A stretch of 64,000 nucleotides of DNA, from contig NZ_RZJR01000003.1 in the NCBI RefSeq assembly GCF_003990975.1, forward strand, positions 62,001 to 126,000. The letters run 5' to 3'. The stretch comes from Cohnella sp. AR92 (lineage in GTDB: Bacteria > Bacillota > Bacilli > Paenibacillales > Paenibacillaceae). Below, piece by piece: positions 43,956 to 51,543 of the stretch (positions are counted from its first letter, which is position 1; every line of letters begins with the position of its first letter). Both the position numbers and the translations under genes were made by a program. A model generated the notes under the pieces. That model did no database searches and was not told where the DNA came from. It saw only the letters and a list, made by a program, of their open reading frames with translations.

Positions 43956-45056
43956 CTATTTCTCCACGACCGTTCCGTCTTGAAGAACCTTCGCGTTGAA
44001 GGAGATCTTGTTGAGCTTGGCATAGGCGGCCTGGTTGTACTTGTCGTCCATCAGCCTCGGCTGGGTCTGGACGATCTTGGCCGGCACGACCTTGGCTCCG
44101 ATCTCCGAATCCGATAAGGCCAACTGAAGAATCATCGAGTCGCTGCTCTTCTCCGTCTTGGAGGTGAAGACGAAGTTGCCCAGCGAATAGAAGACAGGCT
44201 TGCCCTTGTACCATTCGATCCCTTGCAGGCAGTGGCTGTGCGCGCCGACGACGGCGTCCACTCCGGCATCGATGAAGGCTTTGGCATAGCTCCTCGCGTA
44301 GTCTTCCGGATAATCCTCGCGCTCTTTATTCCAATGGATAAACACGATCGTGTAGTCCGCGTCCTTGACGGCTTTCTTGACGTAGGACATCATCGGCTCC
44401 ATCGAATAGCCATGGGCAATGCCCGGCTTGTTCTTACCCGAATACCAGCTGGCATACGGAAGCACGCGGCTGATGCCGATGATGGCGACCTTCTTGCCGC
44501 GCACTTCCTTCACATATGGAGTGAACGCCTCGTCGTTGTTCTGACCGGCTCCGGTATGCCCCAGATGGTAGCTTTGAAGGTTGGCAATCGTATCGTCGAG
44601 CGCTTGGAAGCCGTAATCAAGCGTGTGATTGTTGGCGATGCTCACGCCGTCGAAGCCCGCGTTCACGAGCGATTCGAGCGTCTCGGGGCGAGAACGGAAC
44701 GTGAACTGCTTGTCCGCCGGGCTGCCGCGCTTGGATACCGACGTCTCCAGATTGCCGAAGGTAATGTCCGCGTTGGCAAGCGTGTCTGCCGTCCGCTGGA
44801 ACGGGTAGTCGATTCCGTATTTGCGGATATAGGAATCGATTGGGTTATCCAGCAGGATATCGCCGACCAAGTTCAGGGTTATCGGGAGCTCGGGAGGGGG
44901 AGCTTCCTCTGCGTCGGCCGCTGCCGCTAACGGTTCTTCCAAGATCGAAGAAGACGAAGAGGCTTTCGCGGCGGCCGCCGGATGCGGAAGCGGGGACGCC
45001 GCGGAGGAGTGGAGACTCAGCCATAGAGAGATGAGAACGTAACCTAGCGCCTTCAT
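43956..45056 (-). CDS. CapA family protein (poly-gamma-glutamate capsule-type phosphoesterase fold)
   Basis: A 366-residue exported protein of the CapA/PgsA family with a metallophosphatase-like fold. After a signal (YVLISLWLSLHSSAASP) and an acidic low-complexity linker, motifs are LNLVGDILLD, ITFGNLETSVS, DGVSIANNHTLDYG, and FIHWNKEREDYPEDYARSYAKAFIDAGVDAVVGAHSHCLQGIEWYKGKPVFYSLGNFVFT. It may hydrolyse or attach an outer polymer. GTG 45065 (overlapping the yyaC stop) and ATG 45056 are both possible starts; I choose 45056 for its AGGTGA site. It is translationally coupled to yyaC. Confidence 0.88.
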   Translation of the reverse strand: MKALGYVLISLWLSLHSSAASPLPHPAAAAKASSSSSILEEPLAAAADAEEAPPPELPITLNLVGDILLDNPIDSYIRKYGIDYPFQRTADTLANADITFGNLETSVSKRGSPADKQFTFRSRPETLESLVNAGFDGVSIANNHTLDYGFQALDDTIANLQSYHLGHTGAGQNNDEAFTPYVKEVRGKKVAIIGISRVLPYASWYSGKNKPGIAHGYSMEPMMSYVKKAVKDADYTIVFIHWNKEREDYPEDYARSYAKAFIDAGVDAVVGAHSHCLQGIEWYKGKPVFYSLGNFVFTSKTEKSSDSMILQLALSDSEIGAKVVPAKIVQTQPRLMDDKYNQAAYAKLNKISFNAKVLQDGTVVEK

Positions 45057-45061
45057 GGGGA

Positions 45062-45628
45062 TCACCTGGGCAGCGAGCTATTCACGGCATTCATCAAGCT
45101 TGCCGCGATAAGCTCGGCCATCGACATGACGACGTGAAGGCGAGTGCTCTGCAGAACGTGGTATTCCATGAAGCCGCCGACATTGACGACGGCGGAGAGG
45201 TGGGCGTCTCCGACGGGAGTCAACTGCTTGTTCACTCCCGCGCCGGGATGAATGGGGCCTTCGCCCAGAAGAATGCAGCCTACGCTCGACGATTTGCCCA
45301 GGCAGGCGTCGATTCCGACCACGTAGGGACGCTCGATCTCGTTATGCAGGCGGACCAGGGTGTCGTCCAGATTGCGGGCGTGAACGGGGTTCTCGAGCGT
45401 GCCGTAGAGGTGGAAGCGACGGGAGGAGTATCGGCTAAGAACCGTTCCCGCCAGAGGGCCTAACGAGTCGCCGGTGGAACGGTCCGTTCCCAGACAGACG
45501 ATCGCCAATCTCCTGCCGTCGTGCAGCTCCTGGAAGAATCGGGCGAGCCTTGCGGAGATTTGAAGGGAAGCGGTAGGGTCCGTATAGGATACTTTGAGCG
45601 GAGCCTTATCGGTTGGCAAGCTGAGCAT
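45062..45628 (-). CDS. yyaC: Spore protease YyaC
   Basis: A 188-residue protein of the YyaC/DUF1256 family, related to the spore-germination protease GPR. The fold signature is LAIVCLGTDRSTGDSLGPLAGTVL at residues 38-62, then LYGTLENPVHARNLDDTL, YVVGIDACLGKSSSVGCILLGEGPIHPGAGVNKQLTPVGD with the conserved Asp and VVNVGGFMEYHVLQSTRL. It points to a spore former. AAGGAG lies 13 bases before the ATG. Its TGA overlaps a GTG/ATG start of the capA-like gene. Confidence 0.93.
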   Translation of the reverse strand: MLSLPTDKAPLKVSYTDPTASLQISARLARFFQELHDGRRLAIVCLGTDRSTGDSLGPLAGTVLSRYSSRRFHLYGTLENPVHARNLDDTLVRLHNEIERPYVVGIDACLGKSSSVGCILLGEGPIHPGAGVNKQLTPVGDAHLSAVVNVGGFMEYHVLQSTRLHVVMSMAELIAASLMNAVNSSLPR

Positions 45629-45944
45629 GAATCGATCGTATCTCCTTTCGGACCAAGAAGTCGCAATTTCTTCAATGATACGAAACGTATCACAAAAAGT
45701 CTGTCAGTTGCTGAAGGGCGAGTTTAGGTCTCAAGTCTTGATTTGGGCGCGATCGGCGCCCTTTCCTGTCGGATTATCCGGAACAAGCCGCCGTTTATGG
45801 AATGGCGGAGACTGGCAAATGCGAAAACAAGGCGTTTCTGACGGAAATCGTTTCTGGCGGCTTCCGAAATTTCCGAAATCCGGTAAGATAGAAGATAGGG
45901 AAGATAGGGATTGTCGTCAGCTGGAGTAGAACGGAGGAGTATTC
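45629..45944. other. Intergenic region with perfect inverted repeat
   Basis: TGATACG, AAA, CGTATCA at 45676-45692 is a perfect 7-base inverted repeat placed 48 bases upstream of yyaC, a likely operator. A GATAGAAGATAGGGAAGATAGGG direct repeat lies at about 45886-45908. I find no other gene here; apparent frames lack ribosome binding sites. Confidence 0.5.
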
Positions 45945-46889
45945 GTGAATTATCTGGAGAGAAGAGTGGCGGAGCTGAAGAGCTACCGTCCGGACCGAAC
46001 GGCGCCGAAGGATCTGGACGAGTTCTGGGAACGAACGCTTACGGAAGCGGCGCAGCGCCCGCTAAAAGATAGGAAAGAGAAAGTGAACGGAATATCGCCA
46101 TACATCACGCATTACCGCGTCCGTTATGAAGGCTTCGACGAGACGCCGATTCACGGCTGGTACCTGGTGCCTTCTTTTGCGGGAGCGGGGCCGTTCCCTT
46201 GCGTCGTTATCTATCACGGTTATACCGGCAGCAAGGGGTATCCGGAAGATTACGCCCATTGGCTTCTGGCAGGCTACGCGGTGTTCGCCGTCGACGTGAG
46301 AGGCCAGGGCGGGGAGACGGGCAACCTGCTTCCCCAGACGTACGGAATGACGAGAGGCTGGATGAACCAAGGGCTGTTGGATCCTTATCTAAGCTATTAT
46401 CGGGCGATCACCGTGGACGCGTTGAAGGCCGTGGAATGGGTCTCGCGCCAACCGGAAGCGGATGCTTCGCGAATCGCAACCGTCGGAACCAGCCAGGGGG
46501 GAGGACTCTCTCTGATCGTCTCCGCGCTAAGCGACGTGCCTCATAAGACGATTGCGGACGTGCCGAACATGTGCCATATGGACTTCGGGATCTCCCAGTC
46601 GACGGGCTCTCTGACCGAGGCCGCCGGCTTCGTCTCCGATCATCCGGAGCATCTGGACACGGTTCTTCATACGTTAAGCTACTTCGATCTGCTGAACCTG
46701 TCGGATCGTCTGCGGGCGCCGCTTCTCGTGTCGGTAGGCCTGAAGGATACGATCTGCATGCCGGAGACCATCTTCGCCGTATACAACCGGATCGATGCGC
46801 CCAAGGAGCTTGTCGTCTATCCGTTCAACGGCCATTTTACGAGCGAGAACCACTTCAGCAAGCAGATCGCTTTCTTGAGGGGCGACTGA
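45945..46889 (+). CDS. CE7 acetylxylan esterase / cephalosporin-C deacetylase
   Basis: A 314-residue alpha/beta hydrolase of carbohydrate esterase family 7, which removes acetyl groups from xylo-oligosaccharides and cephalosporin C. The family marks are HGYTGSKGYPEDYAHWLLAGYAVFAVDVRGQGGETG (90-126), the nucleophile S183 in GTSQGG, the acid in VGLKDTICMPETIFAVYNRI (Asp) and the His in FNGHFTSENHF. No signal peptide, so it works inside. It starts with GTG 45945 after GGAGGAG at 45933-45939. It fits with the GH8 and GH127 genes as part of hemicellulose use. Confidence 0.94.
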   Translation: MNYLERRVAELKSYRPDRTAPKDLDEFWERTLTEAAQRPLKDRKEKVNGISPYITHYRVRYEGFDETPIHGWYLVPSFAGAGPFPCVVIYHGYTGSKGYPEDYAHWLLAGYAVFAVDVRGQGGETGNLLPQTYGMTRGWMNQGLLDPYLSYYRAITVDALKAVEWVSRQPEADASRIATVGTSQGGGLSLIVSALSDVPHKTIADVPNMCHMDFGISQSTGSLTEAAGFVSDHPEHLDTVLHTLSYFDLLNLSDRLRAPLLVSVGLKDTICMPETIFAVYNRIDAPKELVVYPFNGHFTSENHFSKQIAFLRGD

Positions 46890-46918
46890 AGCCGAAGGAT
46901 AGAGAAACCGGATGACAG

Positions 46919-46947
46919 GAGAGGTCTTGGTTTTGGGCCTCTCTTTT
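46919..46947 (+). terminator. Terminator after CE7 esterase gene
   Basis: GAGAGG pairs with CCTCTC (13-base loop) and is followed by TTTTG. Some 110 bases with no further gene precede the next start. Confidence 0.65.
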
Positions 46948-47056
46948 GCTTGCAAGAAATCCAAACAGTCCGTCATCGAATTCATGGCTCCGCGATCACT
47001 CTTGAAGCAGAATAGAAGAGCGGGTTTGCAAAATAAAATCGGGAGGAATGGCAGTC

Positions 47057-47512
47057 ATGAGCGGGATTATCGTTCGTCAAGCAACCGTTGCGGATGTAGA
47101 GGAAGCGGCAGCCCTATTCGATGAATATAGGGTCTGGTATGGACAGGCTTCGGACCTTGAAGGGGCAAGACGGTTTCTGTTGGATCGTTTCGAACGCTCG
47201 GAATCGGTTCTATACGTCGCCGTAGACAAGGCAGAGAACCAGTATGTCGGATTCACGCAACTGTATCCTTCTTTCTCGTCCATCTCCATGAAGAGAACAT
47301 GGGTATTGAACGATTTGTTCGTCCGGAAGGAGCACCGCCAGCGCGGAGCCGCCTCGCTGCTGCTGCAAACGGCCAAGGAGCATGCGGAGAGAACGAGAGC
47401 CAAAGGACTCGAGCTGTCGACGGCTCTCGATAACGTGAGAGCCCAAAGACTTTACGAGAGCAAGGGCTACAAGAGGGACGAGGAGTTCTACCATTACTTT
47501 CTGAGCCTATGA
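47057..47512 (+). CDS. GNAT family N-acetyltransferase
   Basis: A 151-residue acetyltransferase: IIVRQATVADVEEAAALFDEYRVWYG at the start, WVLNDLFVRKEHRQRGAASLLLQTAKEHAE with the acetyl-CoA loop, and LDNVRAQRLYESKGYKRDEEFYHYF at the end. The start at ATG 47057 has GGGAGG at 47041-47046; an in-frame ATG at 47048 is too close to it. The substrate is unknown. It is followed by a methyltransferase gene. Confidence 0.88.
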   Translation: MSGIIVRQATVADVEEAAALFDEYRVWYGQASDLEGARRFLLDRFERSESVLYVAVDKAENQYVGFTQLYPSFSSISMKRTWVLNDLFVRKEHRQRGAASLLLQTAKEHAERTRAKGLELSTALDNVRAQRLYESKGYKRDEEFYHYFLSL

Positions 47513-47521
47513 CAAGGGAAG

Positions 47522-48244
47522 GTGATCGGCCTGTTACGAAATGACGATGCGTATGGCCATATCTCGACTCCTTACGATCTGTTGATCTCCAAGGAAGATT
47601 ACTTGAACAACATTCCGAAGACGCTATTCGGCATCTGCGACTTCAACGGCAAGGATGCGGCGGATCTGGGAGCGGGAACCGGGAGACTGACGACGCTGGT
47701 GGCATCGCTGGCCCATAGCGTCGTAGCGGTCGATTCCGCCGCGGACATGCTTCGGAAGACCGCCTCCAAATTAACCGATCTCGGATTGACGAATTGGAGA
47801 GCCGTCGTCTCCGATTATCGGAGGCTTCCGCTTGATGACCGGAGCGTGGACGTGGTCATGGCCGGATGGAGCATCTGCTATGCCGGAAGCTCGAACAATC
47901 CGGGATGGCAAGAGGATATCCGTCAAGTCATGAGGGAGATCGATCGGGTTCTTCGACCGAACGGGACGGTTATTATCTTGGAGACGTTGGGAACCGGACA
48001 AGAGACGCCGATGCCTCCCGAATACCTGCTGCCTTATTATCAAGCGCTGGAGGGGCCGTATGGCTTCCAGCATACGGCGATAAGAACGGATTATCGGTTC
48101 GATTCGGCCGAACAAGCCGAGCAGCTATGCCGGGATTTCTTCGGAGATGAGGCGGGCGACCGAATCCAACAAGAAGGGTCTGCGATCGTTCCCGAATGCA
48201 CCGGGGTATGGTGGCGCACGAAGAACGGAGAGCCGATCGTTTAG
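47522..48244 (+). CDS. Class I SAM-dependent methyltransferase
   Basis: A 240-residue enzyme with the methyltransferase motif I DLGAGTGRLTTLVA near residue 46, motif II/III region VVAVDSAADMLRKT and YRRLPLDDRSVDVVMAGWSICY (acidic loop), and a VLRPNGTVIILETLG strand typical of type 11 enzymes. The acceptor is unknown. The GTG at 47522 is used; its ribosome site (AAGGGAAG) is close to the start, so a start a little further in is possible. It lies nine bases after the GNAT gene. Confidence 0.88.
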   Translation: MIGLLRNDDAYGHISTPYDLLISKEDYLNNIPKTLFGICDFNGKDAADLGAGTGRLTTLVASLAHSVVAVDSAADMLRKTASKLTDLGLTNWRAVVSDYRRLPLDDRSVDVVMAGWSICYAGSSNNPGWQEDIRQVMREIDRVLRPNGTVIILETLGTGQETPMPPEYLLPYYQALEGPYGFQHTAIRTDYRFDSAEQAEQLCRDFFGDEAGDRIQQEGSAIVPECTGVWWRTKNGEPIV

Positions 48245-48278
48245 ACGGATGATCGAAGGATCGGATGATCGGTAGATC

Positions 48279-48366
48279 GGATGACTGAATGATTGGATGA
48301 CTGAATGATTGGATGACCGAATGATTGAATGACCGAATGATTGAATGACCGAATGATCGGATAATG
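48279..48366. repeat. Degenerate octamer tandem repeat
   Basis: Eleven successive octamers of the form GAATGAYY or GGATGAYY (period 16 in the pattern GGATGACT GAATGATT) run from 48279 to 48366, with a degenerate extension back to 48246. It is AT-poor and purine-rich and lies between the methyltransferase and esterase genes. It reads through as Ser/Ile/His-rich nonsense on the minus strand, so I treat it as non-coding. Confidence 0.8.
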
Positions 48367-48473
48367 GAACCGCGCCCTCCTTGACATCGTCCGTCCAAAT
48401 CTACGATAGTATTCTTTGTTCGGCTATCCAAACATCCAAACCTACTAAAGCCTACATCTTGGAGGGACTCGCT

Positions 48474-49286
48474 TTGGCGCTTATCCAATGTCAATTCAAC
48501 TCGGAAGTTCTCGGGATCAACACGAGCATGACGGTCATTCTACCGCAAGAGACGATCAACCAGATAGGAATGAAGGGCAAAGCGTTCGCCGGCAAGCACC
48601 CGACGCTCTTCCTGCTGCATGGCTTCTCGGATGACGACACGATCTGGAGCCGCCGCACCTCGCTTGAGCGCTACGCGGCTTCGCTTGGTATCGCCGTCGT
48701 GATGCCCAACGCGCACAAGAGCTTCTATACGGACATGGAATACGGCGATCCGTACTGGACCTTCCTGACGGAGGAGCTTCCGCAGGTCGCGCGGTCATTC
48801 TTCCCGCTGTCCGACGATCCGAAGCTGAACTTCGTGGCCGGGTTATCCATGGGAGGCTACGGCGCGTTCAAGTGGGCGCTGACGCATCCGGACCGCTTCG
48901 CCGCCGCGGCCAGCCTATCGGGCGTGTTGGACATCGCGGCGCTGAAGGCGAATCCCAGCAACCCCGCCATCGGGCGAGCCTTCGATCTCATCTTCGGGGA
49001 GCGGGCCGTGACGGGGTCCCCGGACGATCTGTTCGAGCTTCTCGGAAGGCTTCCCCGAGGAAGCGCGGAGCTTCCGGAGCTCTATCAATGCTGCGGGACG
49101 GAGGACTTCCTGTACGAGGACAATATCCGATTCCGCGACGCGATCCGCAAGGCGGGGTACCCTAATTATCGTTACGAGGAAGGTCCGGGAGATCATGAGT
49201 GGGGCTATTGGGACGCTCATATCCAAGAGGCGCTGGCGCTGTTCGGCCGCAAGGCGAAGGAACGAATGGCCTCAATGGAAGGATAA
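48474..49286 (+). CDS. Esterase family protein (tributyrin esterase / FrmB-like)
   Basis: A 270-residue alpha/beta hydrolase of COG0627 (tributyrin esterase, S-formylglutathione hydrolase relatives). Marks are FLLHGFSDDDTIWSRRTSLERYA at the N-terminal part, the nucleophile in AGLSMGGYGAFKWAL, and the His in GPGDHEWGYWD. It starts with TTG 48474, six bases after GGAGGGA; an earlier TTG at 48381 is the -35 TTGACA of a likely promoter, not a start. No signal peptide. It is followed by a terminator. Confidence 0.9.
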   Translation: MALIQCQFNSEVLGINTSMTVILPQETINQIGMKGKAFAGKHPTLFLLHGFSDDDTIWSRRTSLERYAASLGIAVVMPNAHKSFYTDMEYGDPYWTFLTEELPQVARSFFPLSDDPKLNFVAGLSMGGYGAFKWALTHPDRFAAAASLSGVLDIAALKANPSNPAIGRAFDLIFGERAVTGSPDDLFELLGRLPRGSAELPELYQCCGTEDFLYEDNIRFRDAIRKAGYPNYRYEEGPGDHEWGYWDAHIQEALALFGRKAKERMASMEG

Positions 49287-49292
49287 AACCAG

Positions 49293-49337
49293 AAGCCGGG
49301 TCCCGTCGTCGGAGGTGATGACCGGGTCCGGCTTTTT
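49293..49337 (+). terminator. Terminator after esterase gene
   Basis: AAGCCGG at 49293-49299 pairs with CCGGCTT at 49328-49334, then TTTTCTCC. The loop carries further imperfect pairing (GGTCCCG with CCGGGTC). Confidence 0.75.
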
Positions 49338-49467
49338 CTCCATAACCGACCCATTGACATCCGCTACTGTAACTATTATTATTACAGTAAAGCGAAGCTG
49401 CAAAACGGCTGGCCTAAGCGATGAATTCGAAATTTTCTAAAAAAGAGCGAAAAGGCGGTGGACGATC

Positions 49468-49836
49468 ATGAATTTTGAAGTGGGAGATTGGGTGTCGGGG
49501 CATTCGAGCGAGGGAGAACTGGTGCGCGGCTTCATCGAAGCGGTTCATGCCAGCCAAGGAACGGTGGAGATCTTCGTGACGGATTCGGATCGGGAAGCCG
49601 CTATCGGCAGCGCGATTGCCCTGCGGAACTCATCCGTTCGCAAGCTGCCGAGCTATACCGGCAACGACGAGAGCGGTCTGCTCAATTATATCGATATGGC
49701 GTTGATGACCAAGGATGAAGACTGGTTCAAGGAGCTGTCGGCCAAGCTGGGGTCGGTTCGCTCCCGCGCCAAGCGTCAAGACAGCGCGGCTTCGATCACC
49801 GCGAAGGGGCGCAATCGCATCGTATTCCGTTCGTGA
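49468..49836 (+). CDS. IDEAL-domain protein
   Basis: A 122-residue protein with a KOW/SH3-like N-terminal half (VGDWVSGHSSEGELVRGFIEAVHASQGTVEIFV, a small beta barrel) and a C-terminal IDEAL motif (LLNYIDMALMTKDEDWFKELSAKL at about 72-95), then a basic tail. IDEAL modules are found in Bacillus proteins linked to competence and protein turnover; their role is not well known. A strong AAAGGCGGTG site precedes the ATG. Confidence 0.8.
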   Translation: MNFEVGDWVSGHSSEGELVRGFIEAVHASQGTVEIFVTDSDREAAIGSAIALRNSSVRKLPSYTGNDESGLLNYIDMALMTKDEDWFKELSAKLGSVRSRAKRQDSAASITAKGRNRIVFRS

Positions 49837-49856
49837 CGGGCGCCTATATTAGCAGC

Positions 49857-49912
49857 AGGGCTATCCATCCCGAGGTCGATCCCGACCGAGAAGATGAATA
49901 GCCCTTTCTTGT
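49857..49912. terminator. Terminator between convergent genes
   Basis: AGGGCTATCCATC pairs with GATGAATAGCCCT (one mismatch) and is followed by TTCTTGTTCTT. It ends the IDEAL gene and the phosphoesterase gene on the opposite strand. Confidence 0.8.
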
Positions 49913-49914
49913 TC

Positions 49915-50775
49915 TTACTTGCCGGACCGGAGGGTGAACACGCTGATCTCCGGGACGCTCCCGAATCGGATCGGGAACGTCGTCGTTCCGATCCCCCGGT
50001 TGACATATAGGCGATAGGGACGATCTCTTCGTCTCGAAGCGCCGATGGCATACATGCCTCCGATATACACCCTGCCGAGATTCGTCCGGTGCAAGGCCCC
50101 GACGAGCGGGAGGCAGATCTGGCCGTTATGGCTGTGCCCCGCCAGATGCAGATCGACAGGATACGCAGCAAGCTCATCCGCCGGATCGCCTTCATGAAGG
50201 AGCAGCAGATTGAATGTCTCTTCGCGCAGCTGCGACAGCGTTCCCGCCGCATCCGGACGCCCTCTTACATAATCGTCCAAGCCCGCGATAGAGATCGCTT
50301 CTCCGTTCGGAAGAGCGATCGTTCTCGTCTCGTTAACGAGAACGTCGAAGCCTCCGTTAGCAAGAAGCGGACCGGACGTGCGCTTGTTGCGCGTGTAGCC
50401 GAAGTCGTGATTGCCGTACACGGCGAACTTGCCGAGCGGCGCGCGAATCCGTTCCAGAATAGGAGAAGCCGCAGGGTCGCTCTCCGTCTTCGGACTTCTG
50501 GCGTCGTACAAATCCCCGGTGAACGCCACGATGTCGGGCTTCAGATCGTTGATCAAGGAGACCAACCTCTCAAGCCGCCTCAGGGAATAATAGTGGCCGA
50601 TATGGACATCGCTGAACTGGAGAATCGTCTTGCCGTCGAAGCCAGAAGGAACGTGCGGCGAACGTACCTCATGCCGCGTCACTTTAAGCCTGCGCGGCTC
50701 GACGGCGATGGCATAGGCGGCAATCAGCGCTCCAGCGGCCGCTAGAATCAGGATGACCAGGACAACGTCATTCAT
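49915..50775 (-). CDS. Membrane-anchored metallophosphoesterase
   Basis: A 286-residue calcineurin-like phosphoesterase. One membrane helix at the N-terminus (about 3-25) is followed by the five metal motifs: FSDVHIGH, FTGDLYD, VYGNHDF, LLLHEGD and LHLAGHSHNGQ. It is close to the YkuE/LpxG-like group (phosphoesterases for lipid or nucleotide pyrophosphates). GAGAGGAGC precedes the ATG. The domain sits on the membrane side opposite the N-terminus; which face is not certain. Confidence 0.88.
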   Translation of the reverse strand: MNDVVLVILILAAAGALIAAYAIAVEPRRLKVTRHEVRSPHVPSGFDGKTILQFSDVHIGHYYSLRRLERLVSLINDLKPDIVAFTGDLYDARSPKTESDPAASPILERIRAPLGKFAVYGNHDFGYTRNKRTSGPLLANGGFDVLVNETRTIALPNGEAISIAGLDDYVRGRPDAAGTLSQLREETFNLLLLHEGDPADELAAYPVDLHLAGHSHNGQICLPLVGALHRTNLGRVYIGGMYAIGASRRRDRPYRLYVNRGIGTTTFPIRFGSVPEISVFTLRSGK

Positions 50776-50873
50776 CGCAAAGCTCCTCTCTGCATGGGGC
50801 GAATGCCGGTGTTCTTGTCCTCGAAGTCAGTCTATTTTTTTAGATTACCAGAAATGATAGCCGATCACAAAAA

Positions 50874-51139
50874 ATGGAGGGGAGAGGGGAAGGAGGAGGG
50901 GGAAGAAGAGCAAGAAGAGCAAGAAGTGCAAGAAGTGCAAGAAGTGCAAGAAGTGCAAGAAGAGGAAGAAGAGCAAGAAGAGGAAGAAGAGCAAGAAGAG
51001 GGAGAGGAGGGAGAGAGCCGAAGAGGGTGAGGAGGGAGAGAGCCGAAGAGGAAGAGGAAGAGGAAGAGGAAGAGGAAGAGGAAGAGGAAGAGGAAGAGGA
51101 AGAGGAAGAGGAAGAGGAAGAGGAAGAGGAAGAGGAGAC
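50874..51139. repeat. Purine-only tract with 9-base and 6-base tandem repeats
   Basis: Nearly every base from 50874 to 51139 on the plus strand is a purine. Within it, a 9-base unit (GAAGWGSAA) is repeated eleven times at 50905-51003, a 24-base unit around GGAGGGAGAGAGCCGAAGAG is present twice (51008-51042), and GAAGAG is repeated fifteen times at 51045-51134. Its complement reads as an all-pyrimidine stretch. Frames across it give low-complexity Glu/Lys/Arg or Phe/Leu/Ser strings and are not genes. Confidence 0.9.
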
Positions 51140-51175
51140 TTCCCGGACGATGGCACTTCGGCAGATCGGATAAAG

Positions 51176-51219
51176 TGAGAATTATTTTCATTGACACATC
51201 CATTGAGAATACTTATCAT
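51176..51219 (+). promoter_or_regulatory. Promoter with two Fur-like boxes
   Basis: TTGACA at 51191-51196 and TATCAT at 51214-51219 are 17 bases apart: a good SigA promoter. TGAGAATTATTTTCA (51176-51190) and TGAGAATACTTATCA (51204-51218) both fit the 7-1-7 Fur pattern TGATAATNATTATCA with a few mismatches; the first abuts the -35, the second covers the -10. Iron-dependent repression of the DUF1450 gene is expected; Zur or PerR are alternatives. Confidence 0.7.
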
Positions 51220-51264
51220 TTGAAGGAGGGATCTTCGAGATGAAGCGCGAAGGACGGATGAGGA

Positions 51265-51489
51265 ATGGTCAAGATCAAGTATTGCTGCAGGAACTTCAAG
51301 CTGGGCTCGAAGTCCGTCTACAAAGCGATGAAGAACGAGTTTCCCGATTACAAGCACAAGAAGAAGGATTGCATCGGCAGCTGCGGGGCATGCTCAAGAG
51401 TATGCATGGCTCGCATCGGCAAGACGGAGCTGGTTAGGGCGAAGACGCCGGAGCTGCTCTATGAGAAGCTGAAGCAGCGGATCGGATAA
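51265..51489 (+). CDS. DUF1450 (YuzB-like) small cysteine-rich protein
   Basis: A 74-residue protein of the DUF1450 family, with a thioredoxin-like ferredoxin pattern and six cysteines: C7, C8, C36, C40, C43 and C47 (KYCCRNF, then DCIGSCGACSRVC). Some members are predicted to bind iron-sulfur or metal. The promoter has two Fur-like boxes, which fits an iron-linked role. ATG 51265 has AAGGACGG/GATGAGG upstream. A stronger AAGGAGGG at 51223-51230 sits near the predicted transcript start and leads to an out-of-frame ATG at 51240, so it may be a chance match. Confidence 0.8.
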   Translation: MVKIKYCCRNFKLGSKSVYKAMKNEFPDYKHKKKDCIGSCGACSRVCMARIGKTELVRAKTPELLYEKLKQRIG

Positions 51490-51512
51490 AGAACGAGAGA
51501 TAGGTAAAGCGG

Positions 51513-51541
51513 GAGCCCCCGAATTCGGGAGGCTCTTTTTT
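51513..51541 (+). terminator. Terminator after DUF1450 gene
   Basis: GAGCC-CCCGA and TCGGG-GGCTC pair around AAT, with one bulge on each side, followed by six T residues. Confidence 0.8.
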
Positions 51542-51543
51542 GT

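Noticed and set aside
45594-45929. A 111-codon plus-strand frame between yyaC and the CE7 gene
   Set aside because: It overlaps the yyaC start on the other strand, has no ribosome site and no domain.
50845-51357. Glu/Lys-rich and Phe/Leu-rich frames over the purine tract
   Set aside because: Low-complexity translation of simple repeats; no start signal or domain.
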